Part shown: positions 1 through 7,796 of the stretch, piece after piece | Numbering within the stretch: the first letter of the stretch is position 1 | How the letters are laid out: every line of letters starts with the position of its first letter | Assembly (NCBI RefSeq): GCF_009724685.1 | Contig: NZ_WMEF01000015.1 | Span: 1-64,000, forward strand | From: Lysinibacillus cavernae | Lineage (GTDB): Bacteria > Bacillota > Bacilli > Bacillales_A > Planococcaceae | Length of the DNA: 64,000 bases | Reading direction: 5' to 3' | Made by a program: the position numbers and the translations under genes | The notes under the pieces: model-generated | Told to the model about the DNA's origin: nothing | Seen by the model: only the letters and a program-made list of their open reading frames with translations | The model's database searches: none

Positions 1-258
1 CGCTCGAAATGATGGATAGAACAGGGAAAGTGGAGGATAGAACGCTCAGATTGATGGATAGAAGAGAAACAGGTGGATAGAACTCTCGAAATGATGGATA
101 GAGCAGGAAAAGTGGAGGATAGAATGCCAGAAGTGATGGATAGAGCTGGGAAAGTGGAGGATAGAACGCCAGAAGTGATGGATAGAGCAAAGAAAGAAGT
201 GGATAGAATGCTCAAATTGATGGATAGAATGCCCGAAGTGAAGGATACAGCAGAAAAA
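1..258 (+). repeat. 21-bp GGATAGA repeat array 1 (cut by window start)
   Basis: About 12 degenerate tandem units of 21 bp with the core GTGRNGGATAGA followed by a variable 6 nt and a short A-run. Common local variants end in CGCCAGAA, GCTCAAA or GCAGGAAA. The array is already under way at base 1 and decays near 258. It lies downstream of the convergent ABC permease gene, outside its terminator. Stop-free frames on both strands come from the 21-nt (7-codon) period and have no ribosome binding site. It is the same family as the arrays at 20766, 52808 and 63667, in the same orientation. Confidence 0.9.
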
Positions 259-283
259 ATAGTATATAGCCATCCAAAAAAGT

Positions 284-322
284 GATGGACTGCAAGCTGG
301 CTCATGCAGTCCATCGTTTTTT
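284..322. terminator. Intrinsic terminator downstream of ABC permease
   Basis: An 11-bp perfect stem (GATGGACTGCA with its complement, 284-294 and 305-315) with a 10-nt loop. On the minus strand it is followed by CACTTTTTT, so it fits termination of the minus-strand permease gene. T residues on the plus side also let it act on transcripts leaving the repeat array. Confidence 0.8.
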
Positions 323-325
323 AGA

Positions 326-1498
326 TTATTGAGTTGGAGTGGGCTTCACTGCAACGACCACTGTAGCAATGGCCATTGTTACAAGGATGATGATTCCTAA
401 GAAGCTACTATTTTGTAGTAAATTATCTGCACTTCCGCCAAAAATAATGGTGTAATAGCCATCAGCTCCGTAAGTAGCCGGCAGCAAAGCAGCGGCATTT
501 TTGTACCCTTCAGATAGCATTGTTTTTGGCACAAGAACGCCTGAGGTTACTAGTTGGAGAGATAGGGCACAAATATTGATAACCATACCAATATTACCAA
601 AGAGGATGACAAACACTTGTGCTAGGCAAAGGAAAGCTAGATACATCACAGATTGAAAGAAATATATAGCTAGAAAGCTTTCATTACTAGTAATATCAAA
701 AAGATGCATCAAACCAATCGTTAACAAAGGTAGCGAAAAGGCTACCCCGATATTCAGCAGCTGTCTTGCAAAAAATAATTGCCACTTCGATAGGTTTTCT
801 TGAACAATTTGTGCTGCTTGCTGGTGTTGCATAATCATTACCATAGCTCCGACGAAGGATGAGATGATGACCATAAGTGGGACAAAGTTTGCGGCAAATC
901 CCTTCACATCATTGGTTTTAACAATGGTACTGTCGACTGCGTGGGCTTTGACATTCATCACCGTCGTCTTGACAGAGGCGGAAATTTGTTGTGCTGTATT
1001 TTGCTCAAAAGGAAGCTGTGTAAATTGTTGTGAAAAAACTTCTATCGCCTGATTTTGTTGCATTGGATAGAGGGTATGATTTATTTCTTCTGTTAGTTGC
1101 TTTGCTACTCCCTCCATCATGTTTTTCGCCATACTAGCATTGGCTTGATTAATAGCATAAATGATTTCTGCCTCTTTCCCTGCTTGTAATTGACTAGTAA
1201 AGTCGGCTGGAATTTGCATAATCATATTAATTTGTCGTTCGTTTAATGCCTGTTCTGCTTTTTTCATTGACGAATAGTCCTTTATTGTAAATGGAATGGA
1301 GCCTTTCATGTCCATTGCTACCTGTTGACCCACTTCGAGATCTTCAGCAACAAAGCCAATAGTTAATTGCTCGGCTCTTTCATTGACACCATCATAGGCG
1401 GTCATCCAAATAGTAAAGAAGATTAATTGAAAAGCAATGGTAGCGACAATGCCTATATAAGTTTCACGAACTCGCAATAAAGCTTGTAAACCTTTCAT
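326..1498 (-). CDS. ABC-2 type transporter permease, YhgE/DUF3533-like
   Basis: A 390-residue membrane protein of the ABC-2/YhgE-like class. It has one N-terminal membrane segment (about residues 13-34), a long predicted external region (about 40-205) rich in Gln, Glu and Ala, and then about five C-terminal membrane segments. This is the usual architecture of type-2 export permeases that work with a separate ATPase; no ATPase is adjacent. The start ATG has a good AAGGGGG site. The adjacent TetR gene reads in the same direction, upstream, and a perfect 16-bp palindrome sits just before the RBS, so TetR control of a drug- or lipid-type exporter is likely. The substrate cannot be told from the sequence. 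Confidence 0.75.
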   Translation of the reverse strand: MKGLQALLRVRETYIGIVATIAFQLIFFTIWMTAYDGVNERAEQLTIGFVAEDLEVGQQVAMDMKGSIPFTIKDYSSMKKAEQALNERQINMIMQIPADFTSQLQAGKEAEIIYAINQANASMAKNMMEGVAKQLTEEINHTLYPMQQNQAIEVFSQQFTQLPFEQNTAQQISASVKTTVMNVKAHAVDSTIVKTNDVKGFAANFVPLMVIISSFVGAMVMIMQHQQAAQIVQENLSKWQLFFARQLLNIGVAFSLPLLTIGLMHLFDITSNESFLAIYFFQSVMYLAFLCLAQVFVILFGNIGMVINICALSLQLVTSGVLVPKTMLSEGYKNAAALLPATYGADGYYTIIFGGSADNLLQNSSFLGIIILVTMAIATVVVAVKPTPTQ

Positions 1499-1515
1499 TT
1501 TTATACCCCCTTTAT

Positions 1516-1531
1516 AAGTAAGTACTTACTT
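1516..1531. promoter_or_regulatory. Perfect 16-bp palindrome, probable TetR operator
   Basis: AAGTAAGTACTTACTT is its own reverse complement. It lies between the TetR gene and the permease gene, immediately before the permease RBS, which is the usual place for a TetR-family operator. A related but weaker inverted element (AAGTAATCACTT, 2156-2167) lies just upstream of the tetR coding start and suggests autoregulation. Confidence 0.65.
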
Positions 1532-1553
1532 GCATTGATAGGAAAAATTTTTT

Positions 1554-2135
1554 CTAGGAAACGAGTCCCCTAGAAAAAATAGCTACACTTGTCTGTAATA
1601 GTTCTTCGGTTGGTATGTCCGACACTATAGTACCAAGACGGGCGCGAGACATAAAATGACCAAAATTAAGGGCAATAAGCGATAATGCTGCTGCTTCAAA
1701 ATCAACCTCTCTTACTTTTCCTTGCTGATACATTTCTTCAAAGTAATGGATGAGTTCCTTTTTGATCAAGAGAGGCATATTCGCAATTTCTTCACTAATC
1801 TCAGGAAATTGTATGGACTCCTTAAAGGCAATCATCACAAAGTCTTTAATCGACATCAAAAACTGAAAATGCTTTAATGAGATGTTTAATAAATCTTTTT
1901 CTAATTCCCACGTCATATTTTGATTGATCTCCTGTTGTAAAAGAGGATAATAAGAAAATTGTTCAATAATAGCTTTCAATAAGCCTCGCTTGTTGCCAAA
2001 ATGGCGGAAAAGAGTGACTTCATTGACGCCTGCTAGTTCTGCGATCGTTTTTGTAGTTGCAGCTGTATAGCCTTTTTCACTAATCAATTGTAGAGCAGCT
2101 TCGATAATTCGTTCTGCAGTTCCCTTCATTGTCAA
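1554..2135 (-). CDS. TetR/AcrR family transcriptional regulator
   Basis: The N-terminal helix-turn-helix is typical of TetR: a helix beginning IIEAALQLISEKGYTAATT, then IAELAGVNEVTLFRHFGNK as the recognition segment, followed by a helical ligand-binding domain of about 140 residues. I chose the TTG start at 2135 because AAAGGA lies 9 nt before it. ATG codons further upstream (to 2165) have poor spacing and overlap the palindromic element; the ATG at 2129 is a further option. It lies directly upstream of the ABC-2 permease and probably represses it through the 1516-1531 palindrome. The ligand is unknown. Confidence 0.85.
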   Translation of the reverse strand: MTMKGTAERIIEAALQLISEKGYTAATTKTIAELAGVNEVTLFRHFGNKRGLLKAIIEQFSYYPLLQQEINQNMTWELEKDLLNISLKHFQFLMSIKDFVMIAFKESIQFPEISEEIANMPLLIKKELIHYFEEMYQQGKVREVDFEAAALSLIALNFGHFMSRARLGTIVSDIPTEELLQTSVAIFSRGLVS

Positions 2136-2238
2136 AAACATACTTCCTTTCATGCAAGTAATCACTTACATCCTAGCATATTGTCCTAGTATCTGCAACA
2201 GCATGGTTAAACTAAAGGGAATAACAGGGAAAAAGTCG

Positions 2239-2289
2239 TTGACAACTATATCGACTGCTGATATATTTTACTTGTATCGACAGACGATA
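2239..2289 (+). promoter_or_regulatory. padR promoter with two palindromic operators
   Basis: A near-consensus SigA promoter: TTGACA (2239-2244), 17-nt spacer, TATATT (2262-2267). Two inverted repeats overlay it: ATATC-N7-GATAT (2248-2264) inside the spacer and -10, and TATCG-N5-CGATA (2275-2289) at the expected transcription start. Together they suggest autorepression by PadR of the whole downstream operon. Confidence 0.7.
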
Positions 2290-2320
2290 TATTGATGGAC
2301 GATATAAAGGGGGGGGTTGT

Positions 2321-2635
2321 ATGACGCAGGAGCATCCGCCATTAACAGAAGGCGTTTATTATATATTATTAGCGTTATATGAGGCTAGGCATGGTTATGG
2401 CATTATGCAATTGGTGGAGGAAATGAGCAATGGGCGAGTTCGTTTAGGCGCAGGTACTATTTATGGCGCTATCAAAACATTGTTAGAAAGAGGTTGGATT
2501 GTGGCACTCGATGAGGATGGCAGAAAGAAAGAATATATTATTACTGAAACTGGAAAATCGGTAATTGAATACGAAATTTTGAGATTAAGGGAACTTTTTG
2601 ACAATGGTATCCGTATAACGAAGGGAGTTGAATAA
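2321..2635 (+). CDS. PadR family transcriptional regulator
   Basis: A 104-residue winged-helix protein of the short PadR type. The signature runs from LTEGVYYILLALYEARHGYG through GRVRLGAGTIYGAIKTLLE to the wing DEDGRKKEYIITETGK. Translation starts at an ATG after a run of G (AAAGGGGGGG). It is first in an operon with two DUF2812 proteins and an ABC exporter; in Firmicutes, PadR proteins often control such exporters. The palindromes over its own promoter support autoregulation. The inducer is unknown. Confidence 0.9.
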   Translation: MTQEHPPLTEGVYYILLALYEARHGYGIMQLVEEMSNGRVRLGAGTIYGAIKTLLERGWIVALDEDGRKKEYIITETGKSVIEYEILRLRELFDNGIRITKGVE

Positions 2636-2636
2636 T

Positions 2637-3173
2637 ATGCATAAATATCGATTGATGATTAATCCCTATGCAATTGAAAATTGGGTCAATGACATGGCTT
2701 GTCAGGGCTGGCATTTGAAAAAATTCACATGGATTCGGTTTACGTTTGAACGTGGAGAACCAGGTAGCCATATTTATCGCTATGATGAATTGGAGCGATT
2801 TGGTACCGACTATGAAGAAGACTATCTCGAATTTCTTCAGTCCTCTGGCATTGAGCAAGTAAATCGTTCTGGTAATTTTGTGTTTTTTAGAAAAGCTGTA
2901 CAGGAAGGGCCATTTGAGCTGTTTACAGATAAAAAAACAAGAATTGGGAACCTGTCAAAAAAAATGACCATCTTGCTTTCTCTTATTCTTCTTAATTTAA
3001 TCATCGGAATAACGGGTTTGATTGGCGATTTTTCTAATCAAACGGCTGATTGGATTGGCTTCACTTTAAATAGCTTGAATTTAATCGTAGTTGTGTTATT
3101 CTCGCTCCCATTATATAAGCTTATGCGTGTACGAAACCTATTAAAGAAGGAACTAGATGTTTTTTCAGATTAA
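2637..3173 (+). CDS. DUF2812 domain membrane protein
   Basis: A 178-residue protein. The N-terminal soluble DUF2812-like region (about 1-100) has the family pattern of an IENWVNDMACQGWHLKKF-type segment, FERGEP and YRYDEL, followed by an EGPFELFTD segment. Two membrane segments follow (about residues 110-130 and 140-160). The ATG at 2637 is preferred over an upstream TTG because AAGGGAG is correctly spaced from it; it begins 1 nt after the padR stop, so it is probably coupled. DUF2812 genes are commonly linked to padR genes. Function unknown. Confidence 0.75.
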   Translation: MHKYRLMINPYAIENWVNDMACQGWHLKKFTWIRFTFERGEPGSHIYRYDELERFGTDYEEDYLEFLQSSGIEQVNRSGNFVFFRKAVQEGPFELFTDKKTRIGNLSKKMTILLSLILLNLIIGITGLIGDFSNQTADWIGFTLNSLNLIVVVLFSLPLYKLMRVRNLLKKELDVFSD

Positions 3174-3243
3174 ATTAGAATCAATTATTTTCTGGGAAAT
3201 CAGAAAACTTTAATGAAGTAAACGTCATAATAGGGGTGAGATA

Positions 3244-3774
3244 ATGAAGAAAAGAATATATCGTTTTTTTATTGATTACGAAAAAGAAGAGCAGTGGGTC
3301 AATGAAATGGCGGATCGGGGGTGGAATTTAAAAAAGTCAGTAGTAGGATACTTTGTATTCGAAAAAGGGACGCCGAGTCAATATATTTATCGTAACGAAT
3401 TTGTGAATAGAAAATCAAAGGATTATTTTGAGTTTCTAGATACGATGAATATAGAGTGTGTGGCAAAATTTGGTTGTTGGGCCTATTATCGAAAACTAAA
3501 ATCAGAGGGCCCCTTTGAAATATTTACAGATACAACCTCAAAAATTAACTATATAAAATCAATGAATCGGATGTTTATACTTTTGTTTCTATTGAATATA
3601 CTAGCTGGAATTTATAATTTTTCGATAGGGTCTTCGGGACCATCTGTAGGATTATTAAACGCTAGTGTAGGATGCTTTAATTTTTTAGTAGCTGTCATGG
3701 TAAGTATTTCTATTGCAAAAAATCAAAGCCGTAAAAATGGCTTGAAACAAGACTTACATATATTTGAAGGATAA
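3244..3774 (+). CDS. DUF2812 domain membrane protein, paralog of upstream gene
   Basis: A 176-residue protein with the same plan as the preceding gene: EEQWVNEMADRGWNLKKS near the N-terminus, then FEKGTPSQYIYRNEF and EGPFEIFTD, and two hydrophobic segments (about 109-130 and 138-157). It probably arose by tandem duplication, but the two have diverged strongly, so they may form a heteromer. It lies between padR and the ABC genes, and its 3' end is 13 nt before the ATPase start. Function unknown; a sensory or accessory role for the exporter is only inference. Confidence 0.75.
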   Translation: MKKRIYRFFIDYEKEEQWVNEMADRGWNLKKSVVGYFVFEKGTPSQYIYRNEFVNRKSKDYFEFLDTMNIECVAKFGCWAYYRKLKSEGPFEIFTDTTSKINYIKSMNRMFILLFLLNILAGIYNFSIGSSGPSVGLLNASVGCFNFLVAVMVSISIAKNQSRKNGLKQDLHIFEG

Positions 3775-3787
3775 GGAGGATGACAAC

Positions 3788-4693
3788 ATGACTTTACAGT
3801 TACAGCATGTCACGAAAAAGTACAAAGATTTTACAGCTGTGGATGATTTGAATTTTACCATTGAAAAGGGTGAAATTTTTGGCCTAATTGGTCAAAATGG
3901 AGCAGGGAAAACAACAACATTCCGTATGATTTTAGATTTACAGGAGACTACAGCAGGTACCATTACTTGGAATGGGCAGCCAGTCAATGCCATTAACCGA
4001 GATGTACTTGGCTATTTACCTGAGGAGCGTGGTATTTTCCCAACGATGAAGGTAGAGGAGCAACTTTACTTTTTTGGTGAATTACGTGGCATGAAAAGAG
4101 CAGAACTAAAAAAGGAAATTGATTTTTGGATTCAACGTTTTGAACTGGAAGAAAAACGAAAAGATAAGGCAGAAACGTTGTCAAAGGGGAATCAACAAAA
4201 GGTCCAGCTTATTGCGAGCTTTATCCATAAACCGGAATTTTTAATTTTGGATGAACCGTTTAGTGGACTAGATCCTGTCAATAAAGATTTACTAAAGGAT
4301 GCCATTCTACTATTAAAGAAGCAGGGAACAACTATTTTATTCTCTAGTCACCAAATGGATAATGTCGAGGAGCTTTGTGATCATTTGTGCTTATTAAAAC
4401 GAGGTGTTTCTTTATTTTCTGGTAGCCTACTAGATTTAAAGAAACAATATGGTAAAACAAAGCTTGCTGTTCGTACGGATTGGTCGACAACTCAGTTATT
4501 GGCATTAGAAGGTGTCAAGGATGTGCGAGTAGAGAAGGAGCAAACTGTTCTTACATTAGCAGACGAAAGCTTCGCCCAAAGTATCTTCGAGCAGCTTTCT
4601 AATGGGAAATATATTGAAAAATTCAGCTTGGATTATTTATCGTTGGATGAAATCTTTAAAGATAAGGTAGGTGGCAATGTTGTCGAAGTTTAG
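3788..4693 (+). CDS. ABC transporter ATP-binding protein, YhaQ/NatA-like
   Basis: A 301-residue ABC ATPase of the NatA/DrrA export class. Visible motifs are Walker A GQNGAGKTTT, signature LSKGNQQKVQ (a variant of LSGGQ typical of this class), Walker B FLILDEPFSGLDP and the H-loop SSHQMD, with a C-terminal extension of about 80 residues. Start: ATG at 3788, 8 nt after AAGGAGG; an upstream in-frame TTG lacks a site. It overlaps the next gene by 17 nt. Size and pairing with a 415-residue permease match B. subtilis YhaQ/YhaP. Substrate not determinable (Na+ or drug efflux in relatives). Confidence 0.88.
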   Translation: MTLQLQHVTKKYKDFTAVDDLNFTIEKGEIFGLIGQNGAGKTTTFRMILDLQETTAGTITWNGQPVNAINRDVLGYLPEERGIFPTMKVEEQLYFFGELRGMKRAELKKEIDFWIQRFELEEKRKDKAETLSKGNQQKVQLIASFIHKPEFLILDEPFSGLDPVNKDLLKDAILLLKKQGTTILFSSHQMDNVEELCDHLCLLKRGVSLFSGSLLDLKKQYGKTKLAVRTDWSTTQLLALEGVKDVRVEKEQTVLTLADESFAQSIFEQLSNGKYIEKFSLDYLSLDEIFKDKVGGNVVEV

Positions 4694-5921
4694 TTTACTA
4701 ATGATGCAATTATATAAATCAAAAATTAAATCTAAATCCTTTATTTTAATGACATGTTTATATGTACTTGTCATGTCTGTGGCTGTATTCTGGTCAGAAA
4801 TTAAAGAACTTTTTACGGGTGATGATGAAGCGCAGCAAATCGCAATTATCAATGAAACATCTGCTGATTTAAGCGATATCTTTGTTTCTAATGGAGATAT
4901 GGCGTTTATCCTGGATGAAAAAGATGTTTCAGCACTTGAAAAAAAAGTAAAGGACGGCAAGCTTGATGCCATTGTGACGATTAACGATCAAAATGGTCAG
5001 CTACAAGCAGAAATTGCTACGTTTACACCACTGAAATTAAATGATCAATCAACATTATCATCTTTATTACAATATGCGGGTCAGCATTATGCCGTACAGC
5101 AATTATCTTTATCACCTGAGCAAGCAGCACAAATCATGGCTGCTCAAACAACGATCTCGACTAAAAATTTAAACGAGGAGTCAGCTGGTGGAAAAAGTGA
5201 AGAAGAAAAGCAATCAGGGTTAGTTGTTTCCTATGCAGTCGGCATTTTAATCTATTTCTTTATTTCTACATTCCTATCCATGATTACGACTGAAATTGCC
5301 TCTGAAAAAGGTTCACGCGCAATGGAAATGCTTTTAGTAAGTGTCAAACCAGCAACGCATTTTAAAGCGAAGATTGCAGGGGTATTATTGCTCGCTTTAA
5401 CACAGATGGGCATGATTGCAGCAGTATTCCTAATCTATGCGAAGTTTATTAAAGACGGAATTGTGTGGGATATGGCTGCTGACATTGTCAAAGAACTGTC
5501 CATTGGCTATGTAATCTATGCCATTGTATTCCTACTGTTAACGGTCATCCTTTATCTAATCATTGGGGCATTATTTGGCTCATTAGTTTCAAAAGTAGAG
5601 GAAGCAGGTCAAGTATTAATGCCTGCCATGATTATTACAATCATTGGCTTCTACGTAATGCTAACAGGCATGGGGAATCCAGATACGATTATCATTAAAA
5701 TATTCTCCTATATCCCTCTAACTTCAGGTATGATTATGCCGATGCGAATTGGAGCTACAGATATTGGAGGCATTGTACCATTCCTATCATTAGGTATTTT
5801 AATCGCAACAATCGTTGTCGTGTATCTATTCAGTTTATCCTTCTATAAGCGCAGTGTGCTGACATATAGCTCAGGCGGCGTTATTCAAAAAATTAAAACG
5901 GTATTAAAAGTAACAACATAA
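4677..5921 (+). CDS. ABC-2 type permease, YhaP/NatB-like
   Basis: A 414-residue exporter permease. One N-terminal membrane anchor (about 20-40) is followed by an external domain of about 140 residues, then five or six membrane segments from about residue 180 to 400. The SEKGSRAMEMLLVSVKPATHFKAK region after the second segment is the amphipathic coupling region characteristic of ABC-2/NatB permeases. Start ATG 4677 lies inside the 3' end of the ATPase gene with AAGGTAGG before it, so translation is coupled. It forms the membrane half of the transporter with the preceding ATPase, under PadR control. Confidence 0.88.
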   Translation: MLSKFSLLMMQLYKSKIKSKSFILMTCLYVLVMSVAVFWSEIKELFTGDDEAQQIAIINETSADLSDIFVSNGDMAFILDEKDVSALEKKVKDGKLDAIVTINDQNGQLQAEIATFTPLKLNDQSTLSSLLQYAGQHYAVQQLSLSPEQAAQIMAAQTTISTKNLNEESAGGKSEEEKQSGLVVSYAVGILIYFFISTFLSMITTEIASEKGSRAMEMLLVSVKPATHFKAKIAGVLLLALTQMGMIAAVFLIYAKFIKDGIVWDMAADIVKELSIGYVIYAIVFLLLTVILYLIIGALFGSLVSKVEEAGQVLMPAMIITIIGFYVMLTGMGNPDTIIIKIFSYIPLTSGMIMPMRIGATDIGGIVPFLSLGILIATIVVVYLFSLSFYKRSVLTYSSGGVIQKIKTVLKVTT

Positions 5922-5924
5922 GTC

Positions 5925-5957
5925 AAAGGCAGCTACATGGATGATGTAGCTGCCTTT
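5925..5957. terminator. Terminator between convergent genes
   Basis: A 14-bp perfect stem (AAAGGCAGCTACAT and complement) with a 5-nt loop. It lies between the end of the ABC permease operon and the convergent small gene. The T-tract is short, but the stem is strong and lies between two 3' ends, so it probably works in both directions. Confidence 0.7.
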
Positions 5958-5963
5958 ATGTTG

Positions 5964-6149
5964 CTAAGACTCTTTTTTATAACTATAAATTCCATAAAGA
6001 ACAACACCAATTAAAAAGCCTATTCCACTTCCTACACTAACAGTAACTACTAGAAAGCTAGGTTTGAAAAACAGTCCTACAATTACGCCAACAGCACAAC
6101 CAAAAATCATGCCCAATGGTATCAAACTATCGATTAAATCTTTAGTCAT
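5964..6149 (-). CDS. Small two-helix membrane protein, unknown
   Basis: A 61-residue protein consisting mainly of two hydrophobic helices (about residues 10-27 and 33-54) with glycine-rich faces and a basic tail (YGIYSYKKES). I chose the second ATG because AAAGGA is 9 nt before it; the first ATG (6158) is too close to that site. It is transcribed towards the ABC operon and shares a terminator with it. I do not recognise a family. Spacing, RBS and clean membrane topology make it likely real. Confidence 0.55.
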   Translation of the reverse strand: MTKDLIDSLIPLGMIFGCAVGVIVGLFFKPSFLVVTVSVGSGIGFLIGVVLYGIYSYKKES

Positions 6150-6388
6150 ACCTGACATTCCTTTCCGTCTTATGTTATTTCCATTGTAAAGGAATAGTTT
6201 GGATATGCTAAGTGGTTTAGTTATTTTTGTTAATTATTTCTTTGATTAGTTGATATTTAAAAAGCTACCATTTACGACAAGGAATTTACGTAATTAGTCG
6301 AATTTTGTATGGAAAGAAGCTATAATTTATAAAAAGGAAGATTCTTCAACAGAACCGGAATAAAGTGTTTTAGTTATTCTAGTCGAAA

Positions 6389-6414
6389 TGAAACTTTTTT
6401 TCGTGGTAATCGTA
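6389..6414 (+). promoter_or_regulatory. ECF-type (SigW/SigM-like) promoter of telA-family gene
   Basis: TGAAAC at 6389-6394, a 16-nt spacer, then CGTA at 6411-6414. This is an exact match to the B. subtilis SigW-type pattern (TGAAAC-N16-CGTA). The predicted start is about 30 nt before the ATG. In B. subtilis the related yce stress operon is controlled by extracytoplasmic-function sigma factors, which agrees with this site. Confidence 0.6.
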
Positions 6415-6451
6415 AGTAATTAGTAGAGATAAATTGCAGGGGGTAAAACGT

Positions 6452-7621
6452 ATGTCTGAATTTAACAATGATCTTTTAAAATCCAAGGACCCATTCGCTT
6501 CAGAAAATCCTTTATTACAGCCGAATCCACTTTTACAGCAAGAACCTGAGCAAAAGCCAGTACTTGTGTCGGAGCAGGAGTTATCACAAATCGCACAAAA
6601 TCAGCTAATGTTAAAGAAAGATCCAGAGGTCCATGCACTTGCACAAAAAATTGATGTAAAAGATCAAATTGCCATGCTAGAGCTTGGTAAAGAAACAGCG
6701 AGTGGCATTTCTACTTTTTCAGATAAAATGCTGGCAACGATGAAAGCCAGTAAGCTGGAAGAATCGAGTGTTCTATTAAACAATCTCAATAAAATTATGG
6801 ATAAGTTTGATCCACAAGATTTTGCGGAAGAAAAAAAGGGTGGTTTCATCTCAAAGCTCTTTAATAAAGGAAAAGAGCAATTGGAAAGATTCTTATCTAA
6901 ATATGACAGCATGAACAAAGAAGTAGACGTCATTTACCGTGAAATCCAAAAATATGAAGGTGAAATGAAGCGAAACACCATCGATCTTGAGAATCTGTAT
7001 GACCAAAACTTAAATTATTTCCAATCTTTAAGTAAGTTTGTCGCGGCGATTGAAGTAAAAATAGAGGATGTTCGCGCATCATTACCAGCCCTTGAACAAA
7101 AGGCACAAACGGGCGATCAATTAGCAGCAATGGAATATGAAACAATGCTCCGAGCTGTGGAATTATTAGAGCAACGTCGTTATGATTTAGAAATGGCGCA
7201 GCAAGTATCATTCCAATCAGCACCTCAAATTCGCTTAATGCAACAAGGGAATAACCATTTAATCGGAAAGATTAATTCTGCCTTTGTGACGACGATCCCA
7301 ATATTTAAACAAGGTTTGATACATGCAGTCACATTGAAACGTCAAAAGCTTATTTCTGATTCTATGGTTGAATTAGACCGTCGTACGAACGAAATGCTAG
7401 TTCGCAATGCTGAAAATATTAGTAAAAACAGCGTCAATATCGCGCGTCAAGCTGGTAGCCCGAGCATTAAAATTGAAACAATTGAAACAACATGGCAAAC
7501 GATTATGACTGGGATTCAAGAAACAAAGCAAATTCAAGCAGAAACAGCAAGAAATCGTGAAGAAGGGCGTAAACGAATTGAGCGTTTGCAATTAGAGTAT
7601 GAAAAATTAAAAAAAATGTAA
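6452..7621 (+). CDS. TelA/KlaA family toxic anion resistance protein (YceH-like)
   Basis: A 389-residue, largely alpha-helical soluble protein of the TelA family. The N-terminal third is Gln/Pro/Leu rich (NPLLQPNPLLQQEPEQKP), then comes a helical core with a typical FISKLFNKGKEQLERFLSKY segment, and a long C-terminal coiled coil ending in ERLQLEYEKLKKM. The family was named for tellurite resistance, but most members are general envelope or oxyanion stress proteins of unclear mechanism. Start: ATG 6452, 8 nt after AGGGGG; an upstream TTG is unsupported. It is a single-gene transcription unit between an ECF-type promoter and a strong terminator. Confidence 0.85.
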   Translation: MSEFNNDLLKSKDPFASENPLLQPNPLLQQEPEQKPVLVSEQELSQIAQNQLMLKKDPEVHALAQKIDVKDQIAMLELGKETASGISTFSDKMLATMKASKLEESSVLLNNLNKIMDKFDPQDFAEEKKGGFISKLFNKGKEQLERFLSKYDSMNKEVDVIYREIQKYEGEMKRNTIDLENLYDQNLNYFQSLSKFVAAIEVKIEDVRASLPALEQKAQTGDQLAAMEYETMLRAVELLEQRRYDLEMAQQVSFQSAPQIRLMQQGNNHLIGKINSAFVTTIPIFKQGLIHAVTLKRQKLISDSMVELDRRTNEMLVRNAENISKNSVNIARQAGSPSIKIETIETTWQTIMTGIQETKQIQAETARNREEGRKRIERLQLEYEKLKKM

Positions 7622-7623
7622 GC

Positions 7624-7663
7624 AAAAAGCTTCTTGCAGCAATGTTTGCAAGAAGCTTTTTTT
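7624..7663 (+). terminator. Strong intrinsic terminator after telA-family gene
   Basis: A 15-bp perfect stem (AAAAAGCTTCTTGCA and complement) with an 8-nt loop and a run of seven T. It separates the TelA-family unit from the Fur-box promoter that starts 4 nt later. Confidence 0.92.
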
Positions 7664-7666
7664 ACT

Positions 7667-7695
7667 TTGACAAAAACCAAAATAGTGATTATGAT
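7667..7695 (+). promoter_or_regulatory. SigA promoter upstream of Fur box
   Basis: TTGACA (7667-7672), exactly 17 nt, then TATGAT (7690-7695). Predicted transcription start is about 7702, at the edge of the Fur-like box. It should drive the 18-codon micro-ORF and the coiled-coil/HTH gene. Confidence 0.7.
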
Positions 7696-7704
7696 AAAAT
7701 TAAA

Positions 7705-7719
7705 TGAGAATGATTATCA
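7705..7719. promoter_or_regulatory. Fur-type operator (7-1-7 inverted repeat)
   Basis: TGAGAATGATTATCA matches the Bacillus 7-1-7 Fur consensus TGATAATNATTATCA at all but one fixed position. It lies at the predicted transcription start of a strong promoter, where binding would block initiation. PerR and Zur boxes are related in sequence, so the exact regulator is inferred. Confidence 0.6.
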
Positions 7720-7739
7720 AATAAAAAGGAAGCGGATAG

Positions 7740-7796
7740 ATGTTACATAATGCAATACGATTATTTGAATGTATTCGTGGAGGAGTGAAGAAGTAA
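7740..7796 (+). CDS. 18-codon micro-ORF coupled to downstream gene
   Basis: ATG at 7740 opens an 18-residue reading frame (MLHNAIRLFECIRGGVKK) ending at TAA 7794-7796, with AAGGA 9 nt before the start. Its stop overlaps the ATG of the next gene as TAATG, a classic translational-coupling arrangement. The peptide is basic and amphipathic. It may be a coupling leader, a regulatory peptide, or a real small protein. No homolog is known to me. Confidence 0.45.
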   Translation: MLHNAIRLFECIRGGVKK

